The position numbers were made by a program, and so were the translations under genes. This document shows, piece after piece, positions 46,568 through 57,903 of a stretch of 64,000 bases of DNA (position 1 is its first letter; each line of letters begins with the position of its first letter). Source of the stretch: Isoetes taiwanensis (taxonomy: Eukaryota; Streptophyta; Lycopodiopsida; Isoetales; Isoetaceae); NCBI GenBank assembly GCA_021234155.1, contig JAJEKV010000048.1, positions 1,765,873-1,829,872 of the forward strand, in the 5' to 3' direction. The notes under the pieces are model-generated. The model was not told the DNA's origin. It made no database searches and saw nothing but the letters and a program-made list of their open reading frames with translations.

Positions 46568-49405
46568 GATGTTGTATTCCCTTTCTGCAGAATGGATCGA
46601 TGTCTTAAAGCACCAGTTGAAGAAGAAACTATGAAAGAAGGATTGGACTCTCATGCAAGCACTTTGAGGTCAGCATCGGGTTCAGATTTCAATCCTCCTG
46701 TTGATGAAGTTTCGGAAAGCACTGTTACAAGCAGGCAAAGAAAATCGAAACAAAGGGTTTGTAGGGGTGGATACGTGACAAAGCCAATTAGAAGAAAGGT
46801 GAATGCTGTTGTAAATCTCATAATGAATGAGGTATCTAATTTGAATCCAAAACAGCAAAGTATATTTGCAAGAAGATTATTGCAGGACAAAAGATTGCAA
46901 TTCCTATTTGAGCTAGTCATTGGAAGGCCTCAAGAGGCTATCGTGAAAACAGATCTGGTAAAGAATTTAAAGGATGGCCTCCAAGATGTCAAACATGCAA
47001 ATAGCAATGACAAACTTGCTGCAAAGCATTCTGTACTATCTATGGTGGTTGGAGAGGAAGGAGAATTACAGAAGACTTCACTAGCAGCTAAGTTGCTCAA
47101 AATACATCCTAGAAATATGAAACTAGCGAAAGGAGAGAAGGAAAAGAATGTCACTAGGTGGAACAAATCTGTGGGCATTAGCAGGTCGAAATCCAAGAAC
47201 AAATACTATAGATCAGGCTATCAAGGATATGGTTGCTCAGTTTTGGTTAGATAACTCAACGGTTTCACCAAAAATTAGAGATGTCATGAAGAAGAGGACA
47301 CAACCAATTCAATATATTGACATTACAATGCACGACCGTAATTTAAATTTAATTGCATCTTTTTTGCGTAATAAAGATGTTTTTTATTTTGTAACACTGA
47401 TGTAAAGTTTGTAACAGATTTTTTTACTTTTTGAATGTAATATAGATGCAGTCTGCACTAGTTTGCTCTACATGGAAATGTCAAATTATTTCATGGCAAC
47501 ACGTACATGTATATTTGTTTACATGTATATTCTGGATGCATTGTAGATGTAGGCAATAATTAAGAAGAAATGAGTGTGGAGATGTATTAATTGTCAAGAA
47601 ATTATGTGACTTCATAGTAAATGAAATAAAATTCATGTCAGAATATACATGTATGTGTGGGAGTTTAGGGTCTTGAATATGTAAAAGATTTGCATGTAAT
47701 GTAATGTAATGTAATGAGGTGACTAATTTTATTTCACTGTAATTTTACAGGCTGAATTATTCCAGAATTTTGTGAATTAGTATCCAGAGGTTCGGATTGG
47801 GCTTAGGCAAGTTGAATACTTAAAACCTTCTTGCATTAGAAAGCTAAAGGAAAGAAACACATGTTGTTGCGTGAAACATGAGCAATCAGATCTGTACAAG
47901 CAGGCATTTAATTTGATGAGGTCAAGACTCCATGAAAATTGTTCGTGCAATTGTGGTGTGTGCGCAGCTAAAGCTCATGCTGGGATATGTCAAGCCAAGG
48001 ACATGACATTTGATAATGTTAGCACATTTTGGAGGGCTATGGTATGTGACAGAGCAGCAGGCAACAAGTGGCATAAGCTACGATGTATCAAATCAGATTG
48101 TGGAAATTGTGGGAAACAATTAATTGAGTTGTGTCCAAGAGAATCCAATGAGCAGATTGATCAAACGCTTGATTGGCAAGTCTATGGTTACGTTAATGAG
48201 CCCTCGAAGAAAGGAACTTCACGAAGACTAAAGCTAATTGACAAGAAAGGCAGCTCCAGTAATATGTTGGATAACATGTTTGATCATATGTCAAAGTTTG
48301 TATATCATAACTTTGTGGCACATTGGTAGAGCAAACAATTCAAGGAATCCATGAAGAGTCTTCGTGATGATACCGTATTATCAGTTGTTGATTTCTCGGA
48401 GAATTATACTTTGAAGCCATTCAACGAGATTCAAGCACAACATTGGTACAATGAACAAATCAGCATATTGGTCCACATCACGATATTCAAGGTACAGGGT
48501 AAAATGAGGAAATGTGTGCACTTCTTTATTTCAGATGACAAAATATATGATACTCACTTTGTACAAAAAGCATTCACTATGCACCTCAATTGGTTGAGAG
48601 AAAATTGGTGCCGGCCATATGAAATACCACTTAGTTTGGTCTAACAATACCAGCGGCCCCAATTCAAGTCCGAAAGAGCTTTCTATTATGTAACTAGGTA
48701 TCATCAACGACATAAGATCAGAATGCACTTTGGAATTTCTTTGGCTCGGGACATGGGAAGGGCACACATGATTTGGAGAAGGAGCCATAGCCAAACTATG
48801 GCTTGAGGCGAGAACAAAGAAAAAGGATGGGAAAGTGATAAAAAATGCGTAAATTGCATGTGAGGTTCTTGAAGAGAAAATTTCGATGTGGAAAGGGTAT
48901 TTTGGAAGGTGTCCGACATTGACCGCTCCCAAAGATTTGATGTGCTCCCAAAGTGAAAGGGGTGCAATCTCTTCATTATGTATCATCCATAGATCCAAAT
49001 GATCCAACAAAGTTAATGTGTAGATCTCTTTCATGTTTTTGTAAGGAATGCATCAATTTTGATTGGCCTGCTTGTGAGAATGCTGATCATTGTGGCAGGT
49101 GGGAGTTGAGAAAACTAGAGCCTACAAACAGGGACAATGTTGAAGAAGATGGGTACGAGGCAGAGGACTTGTGGGCAAATGACGTGGATAATGTGGATGA
49201 GACAGTGCAGGTTGGAGATTATTTTGCATCATTCACATCCCCAGACAATTATGAAAGGGTCCCTTATTATCTCATCCAGTGCATAGAAGTGAAACATGCC
49301 CTCGAAGAAGACACCAAGGATGACTATGGAAATGAATTTTATTGTGGTAATGAAGTTATAGCTGGTAACTACTTTGAATTGACTCCTGGTTGCCATCAAA
49401 AGTAA
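46568..49405 (+). pseudogene. DFSENY-type transposase of the 8.7-kb transposon (decayed)
   Basis: An acceptor at 46567 opens a basic N-terminal part (MDRCLKAPVEEETMKEGLD, SKQRVCRGGYVTKPIRRK). After a shift near 47160 comes DMVAQFWLDNSTVSPKIRDVMKKR; after a gap, FQNFVN, YPEVRIGLRQVEYLKPSC and CSCNCGVCAAKAH, a Cys-rich CIKSDCGNCGKQLIELCP, DWQVYGYVN, VVDFSENYTLKPFNEIQAQHW with EQISILVHITIF, then WSNN...QFKSERAFYY and NFFGSGHGKG. This order (Cys-rich block, DFSENY, W-S-D-N...QFKS, FG..HGKG) matches a family I know from cnidarian and other invertebrate genomes with an apparent DDE/RNase-H fold. Stops follow FVN and FVAHW, there are at least three shifts, and the second Asp is Asn. Confidence 0.7.
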
Positions 49406-50296
49406 GTCAGTAATTGGGATGAGATTTCCATTGGAGCCAGTCAAACTTAAGATAATAGGTACATCTTATGCATATGAACTGACTAACTATTGGCATGAAA
49501 TGTTGCTGAGAATGAGATCTCTGTAATACGTTAACTTGTTGTTGAAGTAACTTCTATGCACTAAGGCATGGACTTGCAAACTGAACGTAATCAGAATGTG
49601 ATGTTCATGTAATCAGAAAATATTTTTATGTCCAAACATACTGTCCAAAAGTCATGGTCCTTATAAAATGGATCCATGAACTAGATTAAAACACAAACAT
49701 TAATATATTGTTTATATAGTTCCAAGACTGTTATACTTAGTGCAAGCTGTAAAAAACACTGTAAGCAGAAGGTATTGTGATTCAAGATTCAAGACTCAAG
49801 ATTCATCCAGAAGGTCCTGCAGTGTGAGATCAGCAATGGTCCTGTTCCCGAAAATTGTGAGAAGAGTGTCCAGGACAACTGTTTGGAAGTTGGTGAAATC
49901 TAACAGAAGCAAGACATGTGCTTCTCGCTTCTGTTGCCATTTATGATAGAGATTGGCAAAGTATGGTTTGAGGCTATTGAATCTCCAAACCTCAGCCCTT
50001 TTCAGCACTTTGTTGATTGCTTTTGCATGCACAACTTCCTGTTTAAGTTGAATTAGAATACTTTCTAGTTCTGCTTGAGATAATTGGGATTCCTCATCCT
50101 CCTTGTCCGCCAAGCCTCCCATAGCTCGATCCATGCTTCCAACATTGTTAAGTCTCCTTTGTGCATCTGTGTAGAACATCATAAGCAATTGTTAAATTAG
50201 GAACAAAAGCATGTTTAAGAATAGGAGTACCTCTGAACTCGTGACTGCCTCTCCGTTTGATTTTGTTCAATTGATTTCCCTGTTCGGCATTGACTG

Positions 50297-50455
50297 TGGT
50301 GGTGGGGTGTGGTGGTGGTGGTGGTGGTGTGTGTGTGGTGTGGTGGAGTGTGGTGGGGGGTGTGGTGGTGGTGGTGTGGTGTTGTGGATTGTGGTGTGAT
50401 GTCGTGTGGTGGAGTGTGGGTGGTGGTGGTGGCGTGTGGTGGAGGGGTGTGATGT
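50297..50455. repeat. GTGGTG/GTGTGG low-complexity tract
   Basis: About 160 bp of almost pure G and T on the plus strand with many GGTGG and one GGGGGG block, in an intron of the minus-strand gene. It could form G-quadruplexes. Confidence 0.85.
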
Positions 50456-53144
50456 GGTACAAGGTCACAAAATATATCACTCGAAACAATCAAGTAACTG
50501 TTTTGATTGACCAAAAAGGGGTACAAGGCTTCTTTAAATCAGAAATCTTTTTTTCAACTTTTTTTTGGACGTAAGGTGTTTTTTGTATTCATAATTATAA
50601 CTTATATATAGTTATAAAGTATACTATCAGTAGTATACTATTCAGCACAGTGTCATTTACACATTCCTTATGATAGAAAATCTTCACAAAAATGTGAACA
50701 AAAAATATATAGATATAAGCCTGTTACATAGTTCATCTTGCAAAGTCAGATACTCAGACTCATGATCAGCTCAAATTCTGTTATCGTATCTTCTACTGTG
50801 CATCAATCATAAATCAGAAATCAAAAGTTTCTTTAAATCAGAAATCAGAGGACTGCTGATTTCTACGTTCTTTCGGATTGGCATCACAATGCGTGACCAA
50901 ACCATCTATTAGAAATTGTCGTCGTGACAGTGCGTATTCATAAGAGAACCATTTAGATGTAATCTGTGACATCCATAAATAAGGTTAGAAATATTTAAAG
51001 GAACATGAGATGCAGTACATACAAGGGAAGGCATACAACTTACTTCCATATCTCTACCAGAGACAAGAGCTTCAATATATTTGTGCATAAATCCCATCAC
51101 ATACAACCCACATGATATTAAATCGGGCTGCTGTGGCACCTCTACTTGCTGAATCCGATTAAGATTATTTCTCTTCATGAAATCGACGCCTCTAGATACT
51201 TGACCGATCGATAGGGTTAACATTTGTGTGTGCAGCCTACATATCACAAAATTTAGCAGACCGAAATAGCGAAGAAAAGCAAAGCAACAACTTAAAGTAT
51301 TACATACCCTTTGATTGCTTTCTCGTTCATCGCATAACCTGTAAGAGGATTCAAGACGTGAATTGCTGGTGCAGGTAGGATCTTGGAATCAGATGGTGCG
51401 AGCGTAAAAACAGCCAGCACAAAATGGTCATTCTCAAGGATAGGTGCAAGGATATGATGGCATTTAGCTACCACAATCCCCTTCATCCCTGATTTCACTA
51501 TTTCAATGATGGTGGGTGATCCTTCAGCTGATTCACCCTTTCTTTTGCTGCTGGTAGCTTCTCTAAACCTTATATAGTTGTAAGCAGGATAAAAAAAAAT
51601 TTGCTCTTCCACTCGGAAGGCAATGTCTCATGCAAGCACCTGGATTATATTAAGGTTAACATTAGAGACAAGAAATAGCAACAAATACAGCTCGGTTACA
51701 ACCAGGTTATTACCTGCCATAAAGATCCACTAAGCGGCTACTCATTTTAGAGTTAGTTGCACATAAAATTGCTATGTCAGATGCAACCACTTTCATTTCA
51801 GCCGGCGGACAGTTCTTGAATGGCGTGAATGGCGTGAATTCCATAAGTTTATCCGTGTCATCATTTCTGTTGTCAGATCCAAGATGTTAGTGTCATATTA
51901 ACAATTGATCCATGACAATAAAACATAAATTGATACCGTCCAATCTCTGTTTCCAGTGGTTTAGACCTGCAAAACGAGTAAAATCTAATAAGCTACTGAA
52001 GTATAACTAAGTAAATGTAAGCTAGCAATTACCGTTTTGCAGCGGATGTCCCTGCTCTGGATTGCACTCTCTTTTTTCCAGCTGTTTTGGCATCTGATTC
52101 AGCTTTGACCATAAATTTAGTAGTAGCCTTGGCTGCAATCTCCAAGGCTTCTTCAACATCATCTAGCTCCATTGAATCATCGCAAGTCTCTGAAGTAAAG
52201 AAAGTGCTTTATTCTAATGTTTTGAAAGCAAGACAAAAAAAGAAACACGCACCTGCCAAAGAACAAGAATTTTCCTCAACTTGAACTTCAACGGCAGCTT
52301 CAGGACTGTTTTCAATATCGTCACCAACATCTTCAGTAATTTTATCTGTAAACACGTCAACGTAAGTTTCAAAATACAAAAAAAAAAAAAAAAAAAAAAA
52401 AAACCACGAAAAGGAGAGAGAATTACTTTTCGGGCTTTCACTTTTTCTTGCTGCAATAATAGCATTTCGACTTCAACAAATTGGGATCTCTTTTTTGAAA
52501 ACAACCTCTCACCTGCAAAATATTGAACATTAGTGAACTCTAACTACAACATATGCAATCTTAATGTAATCGAATGTAATCGAATGCAATCACCCTACCT
52601 TCCACAATTTACAAGTTTTATCCAAGTACCCTCGGTCTCCAAATCCTCGCAGACCGATTGCTTATGAGTTGTTGCAATTCTCAAAGGTGATGTAGATGTG
52701 GATGGACTTCCGACATTGATAGCAGCAGCATCTTTTGTGCCAGGTTCAGCAATTGGGATGTCTGAGAATGGTAAATGCAACCCCTTCACAACAACATCCT
52801 TCTTTTCACCTACAACATAATATTTTGCTATATTCAGAACTTAAGCATAGTGCACAAAACATGAATTGTTTAGTTTACCCGCAATTTTACTTCTTGCTTT
52901 CTTGATACTACCCATATCTGCATTGACACAATTGGGATCATAAGCAAATAAGAAATGTAAACACTTGATTCAGAATCAAGAGGAGATGTAGAGTAGATAG
53001 AAGCAAAATCTGAAGAAAAAACAATCAGATGCAAATCAAAACAGAACAAATGTTAATTACATGCAAGTAGGTTTTTACTACAGGCAAACTTTCTGCTGAT
53101 AATGTAACGACAAAATAGAAGTACATTAGTGTGCATAGCTATCA

Positions 53145-53345
53145 GAATGTAAAGGAAAACCAAATACTAAATTCAAATGCATTTCAGAACATATGTAAAA
53201 TGTAAAGAACAAAATATTTTATCAATACATCTTATCAAATACATCATTCAGCATTGAATGTAAAGGAAAGTCAAATACTAAATTCATATACATTTCTGAT
53301 CACATGTAAATGCAAAGTACAGTCATATGCAATACACCTTATTAA
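53145..53345. repeat. Diverged tandem duplication, period 111
   Basis: GAATGTAAAGGAAA..CAAATACTAAATTCA starts copies at 53145 and 53256. Both continue through CATTTC and CATATGTAAA-like motifs to ATACACCTTAT-like ends. Confidence 0.7.
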
Positions 53346-54918
53346 TACACCCCTCGTAAAGGGAATTCGGGAAAAGCACTTCCGTGGCACATGTAAATGT
53401 AAAGAATGTAAGCAAATACATTTTCTCTTTACAAGAAAGACAAAACCACGCCAAATCAAATGCTAATACGATTATGTACATGATGGAAACTAACTACATC
53501 TAAGTACACTCAAACTAATTATGTAATGAAAATAGAAATAGATGTACCTTCGGAGGGATTCCTAAGCGATTCTTGCAGTCCTCGGACCATGAACAATCAT
53601 GTACACATGTATTCGTCGTTGAAACCCTGAATACAAGACAAAATAGACAATATGTATGACCACAAAGTGGAGATATTACCATGGTCGAGTCAAGGCAATC
53701 ATAGCAGCTGCTGCAAGTATTGGTAACATGTGAGGATGAAGCGCTCCGTCTTGCTGCGAGTATGGGAGCGGGCTGCAGGCCTATCGGGTCTGATCTTTCC
53801 AAATGCTTAGTCATCTCCTTTATTCTATTCTCACACTTGGAATTAACTTCCATATCCTTGCTGATTTTTTCAATGGCAGCTTCTAATCCTTGCAAATCAG
53901 CCTTTAAACAATCAATGGGAATCATTAGAGCATCCATCTTTATTCTGCACAAGTCTTGTCAAGAAGCTCTTATCACTCTCATGCTTCAACAATTCAATTT
54001 CCATTGTTTTCCTTTTCTCTTTTAAAGTCTGTATTTCATCAAGCATGGAGGCAGAATCTAATGCTCTTCTTTCCCTCCATCTTTTCATCATTTCCAACTG
54101 CTGCCCCAATTCTATCTGAGGCATACATTTAATAGCTTTAACATTGGAAGACTTTACTGTAGCTAATTCTGTCAGGTCAGATTCTTTTTGAGAGCCTTTT
54201 GAATGAAGACTTGCACTTGCTTTCACCTCATCCCAATCAATGCTTACTCCTTTGTAATGAAGTGCATATGCTCGGGCAAAATACAATGGAATGTGATGAT
54301 TTGCAATGTCCTTTCTACAAAAAACTTGCTCATACACAGAAAAAAAAAATCTGTCATCCAAATAGGCTTAATCCTGCACTCTTGATAACCCCTAACAGCA
54401 GGGGCTTCAGAACCCCAAACATCCTGCACTAGCCCTGGAAACATGCTATCAAAATTGTTGCTCCTAAGCTGCCTGATGCTTACCTTGTCAAACTCGGGCG
54501 GCAAGACCTCCCGATCTGAAGAAGACCCACTCTTGAGTTTTCGGGCGGCAGTTCTAGTGGGAGACCTTGGCATGGGCTTTACAGGTTTGTTGCGAGGAGA
54601 TTTCCTTGGAGATGTCTTTGTTCCAAGCTGCTTCGTCATGTTCTGTTCCCTGGTGCTTCAGCTCTCTGAAAATGCAAGCTTTTGGCTATGGAGGTCCTGA
54701 TCTTGGCTATGGAGGTTCGAATATGGATGTCAAGCTTTCGGCTATGGAGGTTTGAGCGAGAGGAAGGTTGAACAGAGAGCGGGAGGAGAGTCCAAAATTA
54801 TTTGCCCTATTAATGATTCATTCCAAGAATAATAATTTCGAGGGGATTTCCTTACATTTTGAATTTGTAAATGTAAAATACTGGCACTTTTTTTGCCCAC
54901 CCTTTCATGCTTCTACCC

Positions 54919-55449
54919 ACTCCTAATACCCGGCAAGTGGTTCGGGCACTCATGGTCTTCTATTTCCTTAGGGAAATGATGTTACATGGCGCTGCCCAGT
55001 TTGTCATTAATGCAGAGAATCCGATGGGCATTATGGATGTGTATGGCGATTATGAAGGCACAAGGAACATTGAAAGAATGATTATGCCTCCTTCGTTCAC
55101 CACTCAGGCACTAAAGGTTAGAAAAGCTACTCCTCAACAGCGTCAATTGAATTTAAATGCACCTGCGCATGCGCAGAGCAGTGACAACACACAAACATTG
55201 CAAAGATCCAATAAGCGCAATTATAGGGGGCGTGGACCGGGTTACTCACGTGGTGGCTTCCATAATTCTCCATTCATTCGAGGCCGTGGTACTCCTCATC
55301 CTAATAATGATATTGTTTTCCATGACAGAAGGACACCGCCTTCTAGTACACAACTTGCAATTGGACCATCAAGTGGGGCAGGAGCTTCTTCTACTTCTCC
55401 TTTTATGGCTGTGACTCCGAAGAGGCTCTTGTCAAATATGAAACAGTGA
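54919..55449 (+). pseudogene. Retroelement gag-like ORF, right part with RGG repeats
   Basis: This continues the frame broken at 46177: PNTRQVVRALMVFYFLREMM, LHGAAQFVINAENPMG, DVYGDYEGTRNIERMIMPPSF, then a Q/N-rich linker and RNYRGRGPGYSRGGFHNSPF, IRGRGTPHP, a glycine-arginine nucleic-acid-binding tail, ending KRLLSNMKQ and a stop at 55449. It lies upstream of the reverse-transcriptase region in the same orientation, fitting a first ORF of a retroelement. The family is not recognised. Confidence 0.5.
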
Positions 55450-56158
55450 TTTTAACACAATACACAGCATGTCCAGACTTGTGTGGACTTTGAAAAGTTC
55501 ATCAATGATGACTGTGATCTTGAGGATCTGTTTTAGTTCATGGCTACTACTTGTTTGTTTTATTTCTGTTTTCATCTTCCGTTTATGGATTATGTAATGA
55601 TGTTTGTCAGCTAGTTTTGACAATCGAAGCTATCTCCGTACTATCATTATTGTGCTCTTTAAGTTTATTTCTGATATTTAACTACTTAAGTAACATGATG
55701 CTCATGTACTTGTATGTGTAATTTCTCAATTCTAGTTTGCATGTTATATCTATTTGGCATCTAAATTTTCAGTTTTGGATAACTCCTATGGGGTATCCAC
55801 CACACTGATTATCCCTTATTTTTGGAATCGCCCCAAACTAATCTCTAATATCTTCTATGTTTGGGCCCTTCCAGCTTCTTTGTAATTTGTGGTCTGCAGG
55901 TTTGGGGTCTACATGGAGGAGACGCAAGAGGAATGTGATATTCCTTGCCTCAAATCATTCATATTCAAATATGGCAGAAAAGTGATGCTGAAAGCTGATA
56001 AGGAGAGATCGTTTTATATTCATATCCTATATGTTAGCCGTGCTCTGGAACATATCAATTTATGTGGGTTATATCAAGATGTCTTTTCACAGTGCATACA
56101 TTTTGATTTCATTGATATTCTCTCTCAAGTTGTCTTCAGTTGGTGATATAAGGAGAAT

Positions 56159-57903
56159 ATGTCCAATTTATGGTACTCGCCTGCTGATACTTTCTGTAAG
56201 TTCTCCTGTGCCAATATTCCAATCTATCATTGTACCTCTTTGAAACGTTTATGTCCATTCATCAGAGATTGTGGTCAATTTGGGGGTCATGCCTTGACAC
56301 TAAATTTGGACGTTATTCACAATAAATTACTGAAGCAAGAAACTGAGAAAGGGCTTAATCACATCCCCTTGTCTAAACCAGATCTTCATAAGCTAATAGT
56401 TGCTATTACAGATAGGTGGAATGATCTATGTGCTATTCTTTCCTCACAAGGACTGACACTTAACTCTGAACAGTTGGATCGCAGTCGTATGTTGTTGGAA
56501 TCTACCATTAGATCCAAATTGAAAAATATAATTACTAAAACTTCTAGTCTAATGGACTGCAGTAATGCTATGGATGAGTTGTACTGGCTTAAATCCCACT
56601 TGTACATAGTAGGCATTGATAAATCAGCCATGACACCATCATTCACTTGAGAAATTTGGCCCTTGAGAGACTATCTAGCGATGATTTTCTTCCATGTTTG
56701 GACTCGGATAGGAATTGGAAATTGGTAGATGATTGTGCAACTGAGATTTTAAGTGATTTACTTACACTTTTTCCTGTTGTGCACATAGTGAACCTCAAGT
56801 TGCCTTATTTAATGGCTATTTTTAAGGTCCATAAAAATACTATGAGGTGGCTTACTAATGCAGCAGGGTGTGTGTTTTCGCAAGTTGCATCTTTGCAAGC
56901 TACTATTCCTCTATTACGCGAAAAGTTCTATGCATTTGATCAGTCTATTCTCAGGTTCTTAAAAGTTAAAACCAGAAGCTTTTGGATGGTGGACTCCACT
57001 GTGGAGGTTGCTCTAAACCTACCGGAGGTCATGCAAAACATATTTGTTGGTGATATTGCGCGATGCTACGAGGTTATCCCTCTCTTTGGTGTCGATAGCC
57101 TTTATGAGGCTCTATCATGGAGCATCAAACATGCATTTAAACAGCTAAGTATAGTAATTCCTGTTTATATGTTAATTATGAGGCTCTATCATGGAGCATC
57201 AAACATGCATTTAAACAGCTAAGTATAGTAATTCCTGTTTATATGTTAAGTTTCTTGATAAGGGCGATTCTTGCTTTGAATGGAAGAAACGTGAACTACA
57301 ATCTGAAAAGTGGGTGATGGTATCTGCAGCTGATTTACTTGCATGGAATGAATGGTTATTATCCCATAGTATTGTCAGACTTGGTGACAGGGTGTGGCGA
57401 CAGGTGAAAGGCATCCCCATGGGCTTCTCTTATTCACCAATATGGTGCAACCTCTATCTATCCTTTTATGAGTTCCAGTTTATTGCCAAATTATCCCTGT
57501 TAGGAAGATCTAATCTACTTTCTCTATTTTCTCATACTAACTGGTTTATTGATGATCTATGTTCTTTGAACAATCCGTACATGTTCGAGTTCTTACGGCC
57601 TGGAAATAGAGTGGATCCCATGGATCCTTTTACTATTTATCCTCTAAATCTTCTGGAGATTAAACCGGAAATGGAGGACGTGATACGTTGTGATGACGAA
57701 TCATATTGTACCAAAGCACACTTTTTAAGTTTAACTCAAGGACCAGGCTAATGGTGTTTTTCTACTCTCCTAATTTGACAAGAGAAGATCTCTCCCTTTC
57801 AGATATGCACAATATATTTGGTTGGCATCCAAGAGATCTATTAATGCAGCATATAAGGTGGTTCTTTCTCAAGTTTCTCCTTACACTCCACAACAAATTC
57901 TAA
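56159..57903 (+). pseudogene. Retroelement reverse transcriptase (GIPMG/FIDDL type), frameshifted
   Basis: Segments read ELYWLKSHLYIVGIDKSAMTPSF, KLPYLMAIFKVHKNTMRWLTNAAG, FVGDIARCYEVIPLF (motif A with Asp), KGIPMGFSYSPIWCNLYLSFYE (motif B) and NWFIDDLCSLNNP (motif C, FIDDL), then YPLNLLEIKPE. This layout (KLHKN-like, DI..CY..IPL, GIPMG...SP..NLYL, FIDDL) matches a reverse-transcriptase group abundant in invertebrate genomes and reminiscent of Penelope-like elements; exact class is not assigned. One shift lies near 56650, and a 74-bp tandem duplication at 57103-57250 breaks the frame between motifs A and B. Confidence 0.65.
57103..57250. repeat. 74-bp tandem duplication in the reverse transcriptase
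   Basis: TATGAGGCTCTATCATGG begins at 57103 and 57177; the two 74-bp copies are identical apart from the end base or so. As 74 is not a multiple of three, it shifts the frame. Confidence 0.95.

Larger units (their letters stand above)
49796..54639 (-). pseudogene. Transposon-encoded coiled-coil, RING-like and Ulp1-type Cys protease protein
   Basis: From MTKQLGTKTSPRKSPRNK (54639) come a basic SP-rich region, a central part (YEQVFCRKDIANHHIPLYFARAYALHYKG), coiled coil (QLEMMKRWRERRALDSASMLDEIQTLKEKRK), and a RING-like cluster (CYDC...CGHTYCLFC...CSWSEDC). Small exons then lead to the protease: ENDHFVLAVFTL (His), AIHVLNPLTG (the expected Asp is Asn), and QQPDLISCGLYVMGFMHKYIEAL (Gln and Cys). 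It ends near 49796 after KLKQEVVHAKAINKVLKRAE-like helices. Ulp1 domains remove SUMO or related modifiers and occur in several plant transposons; here its role is unknown. Frameshifts at the A-run near 54345 and near 53950 show decay. Exon boundaries are approximate. Confidence 0.65.
46178..54918. mobile_element. 8741-bp DNA transposon, 21-bp TIRs, 4-bp target duplication
   Basis: The 21 bp from 46178 to 46198 (starting GGGTAGAAGCATG, ending AAAGGGTG) recur as an exact inverted copy at 54898-54918. ACTC flanks both sides (46174-46177 and 54919-54922). Inside are two convergent genes: a transposase with VVDFSENY and a C-rich domain (+), and a RING-like/Ulp1 protease gene (-), meeting at about 49.4-49.8 kb. 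The insertion splits a gag-like ORF in frame. Of known superfamilies, 4-bp duplications occur in Sola1, Chapaev, Academ and Ginger; I cannot assign it. Confidence 0.88.
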
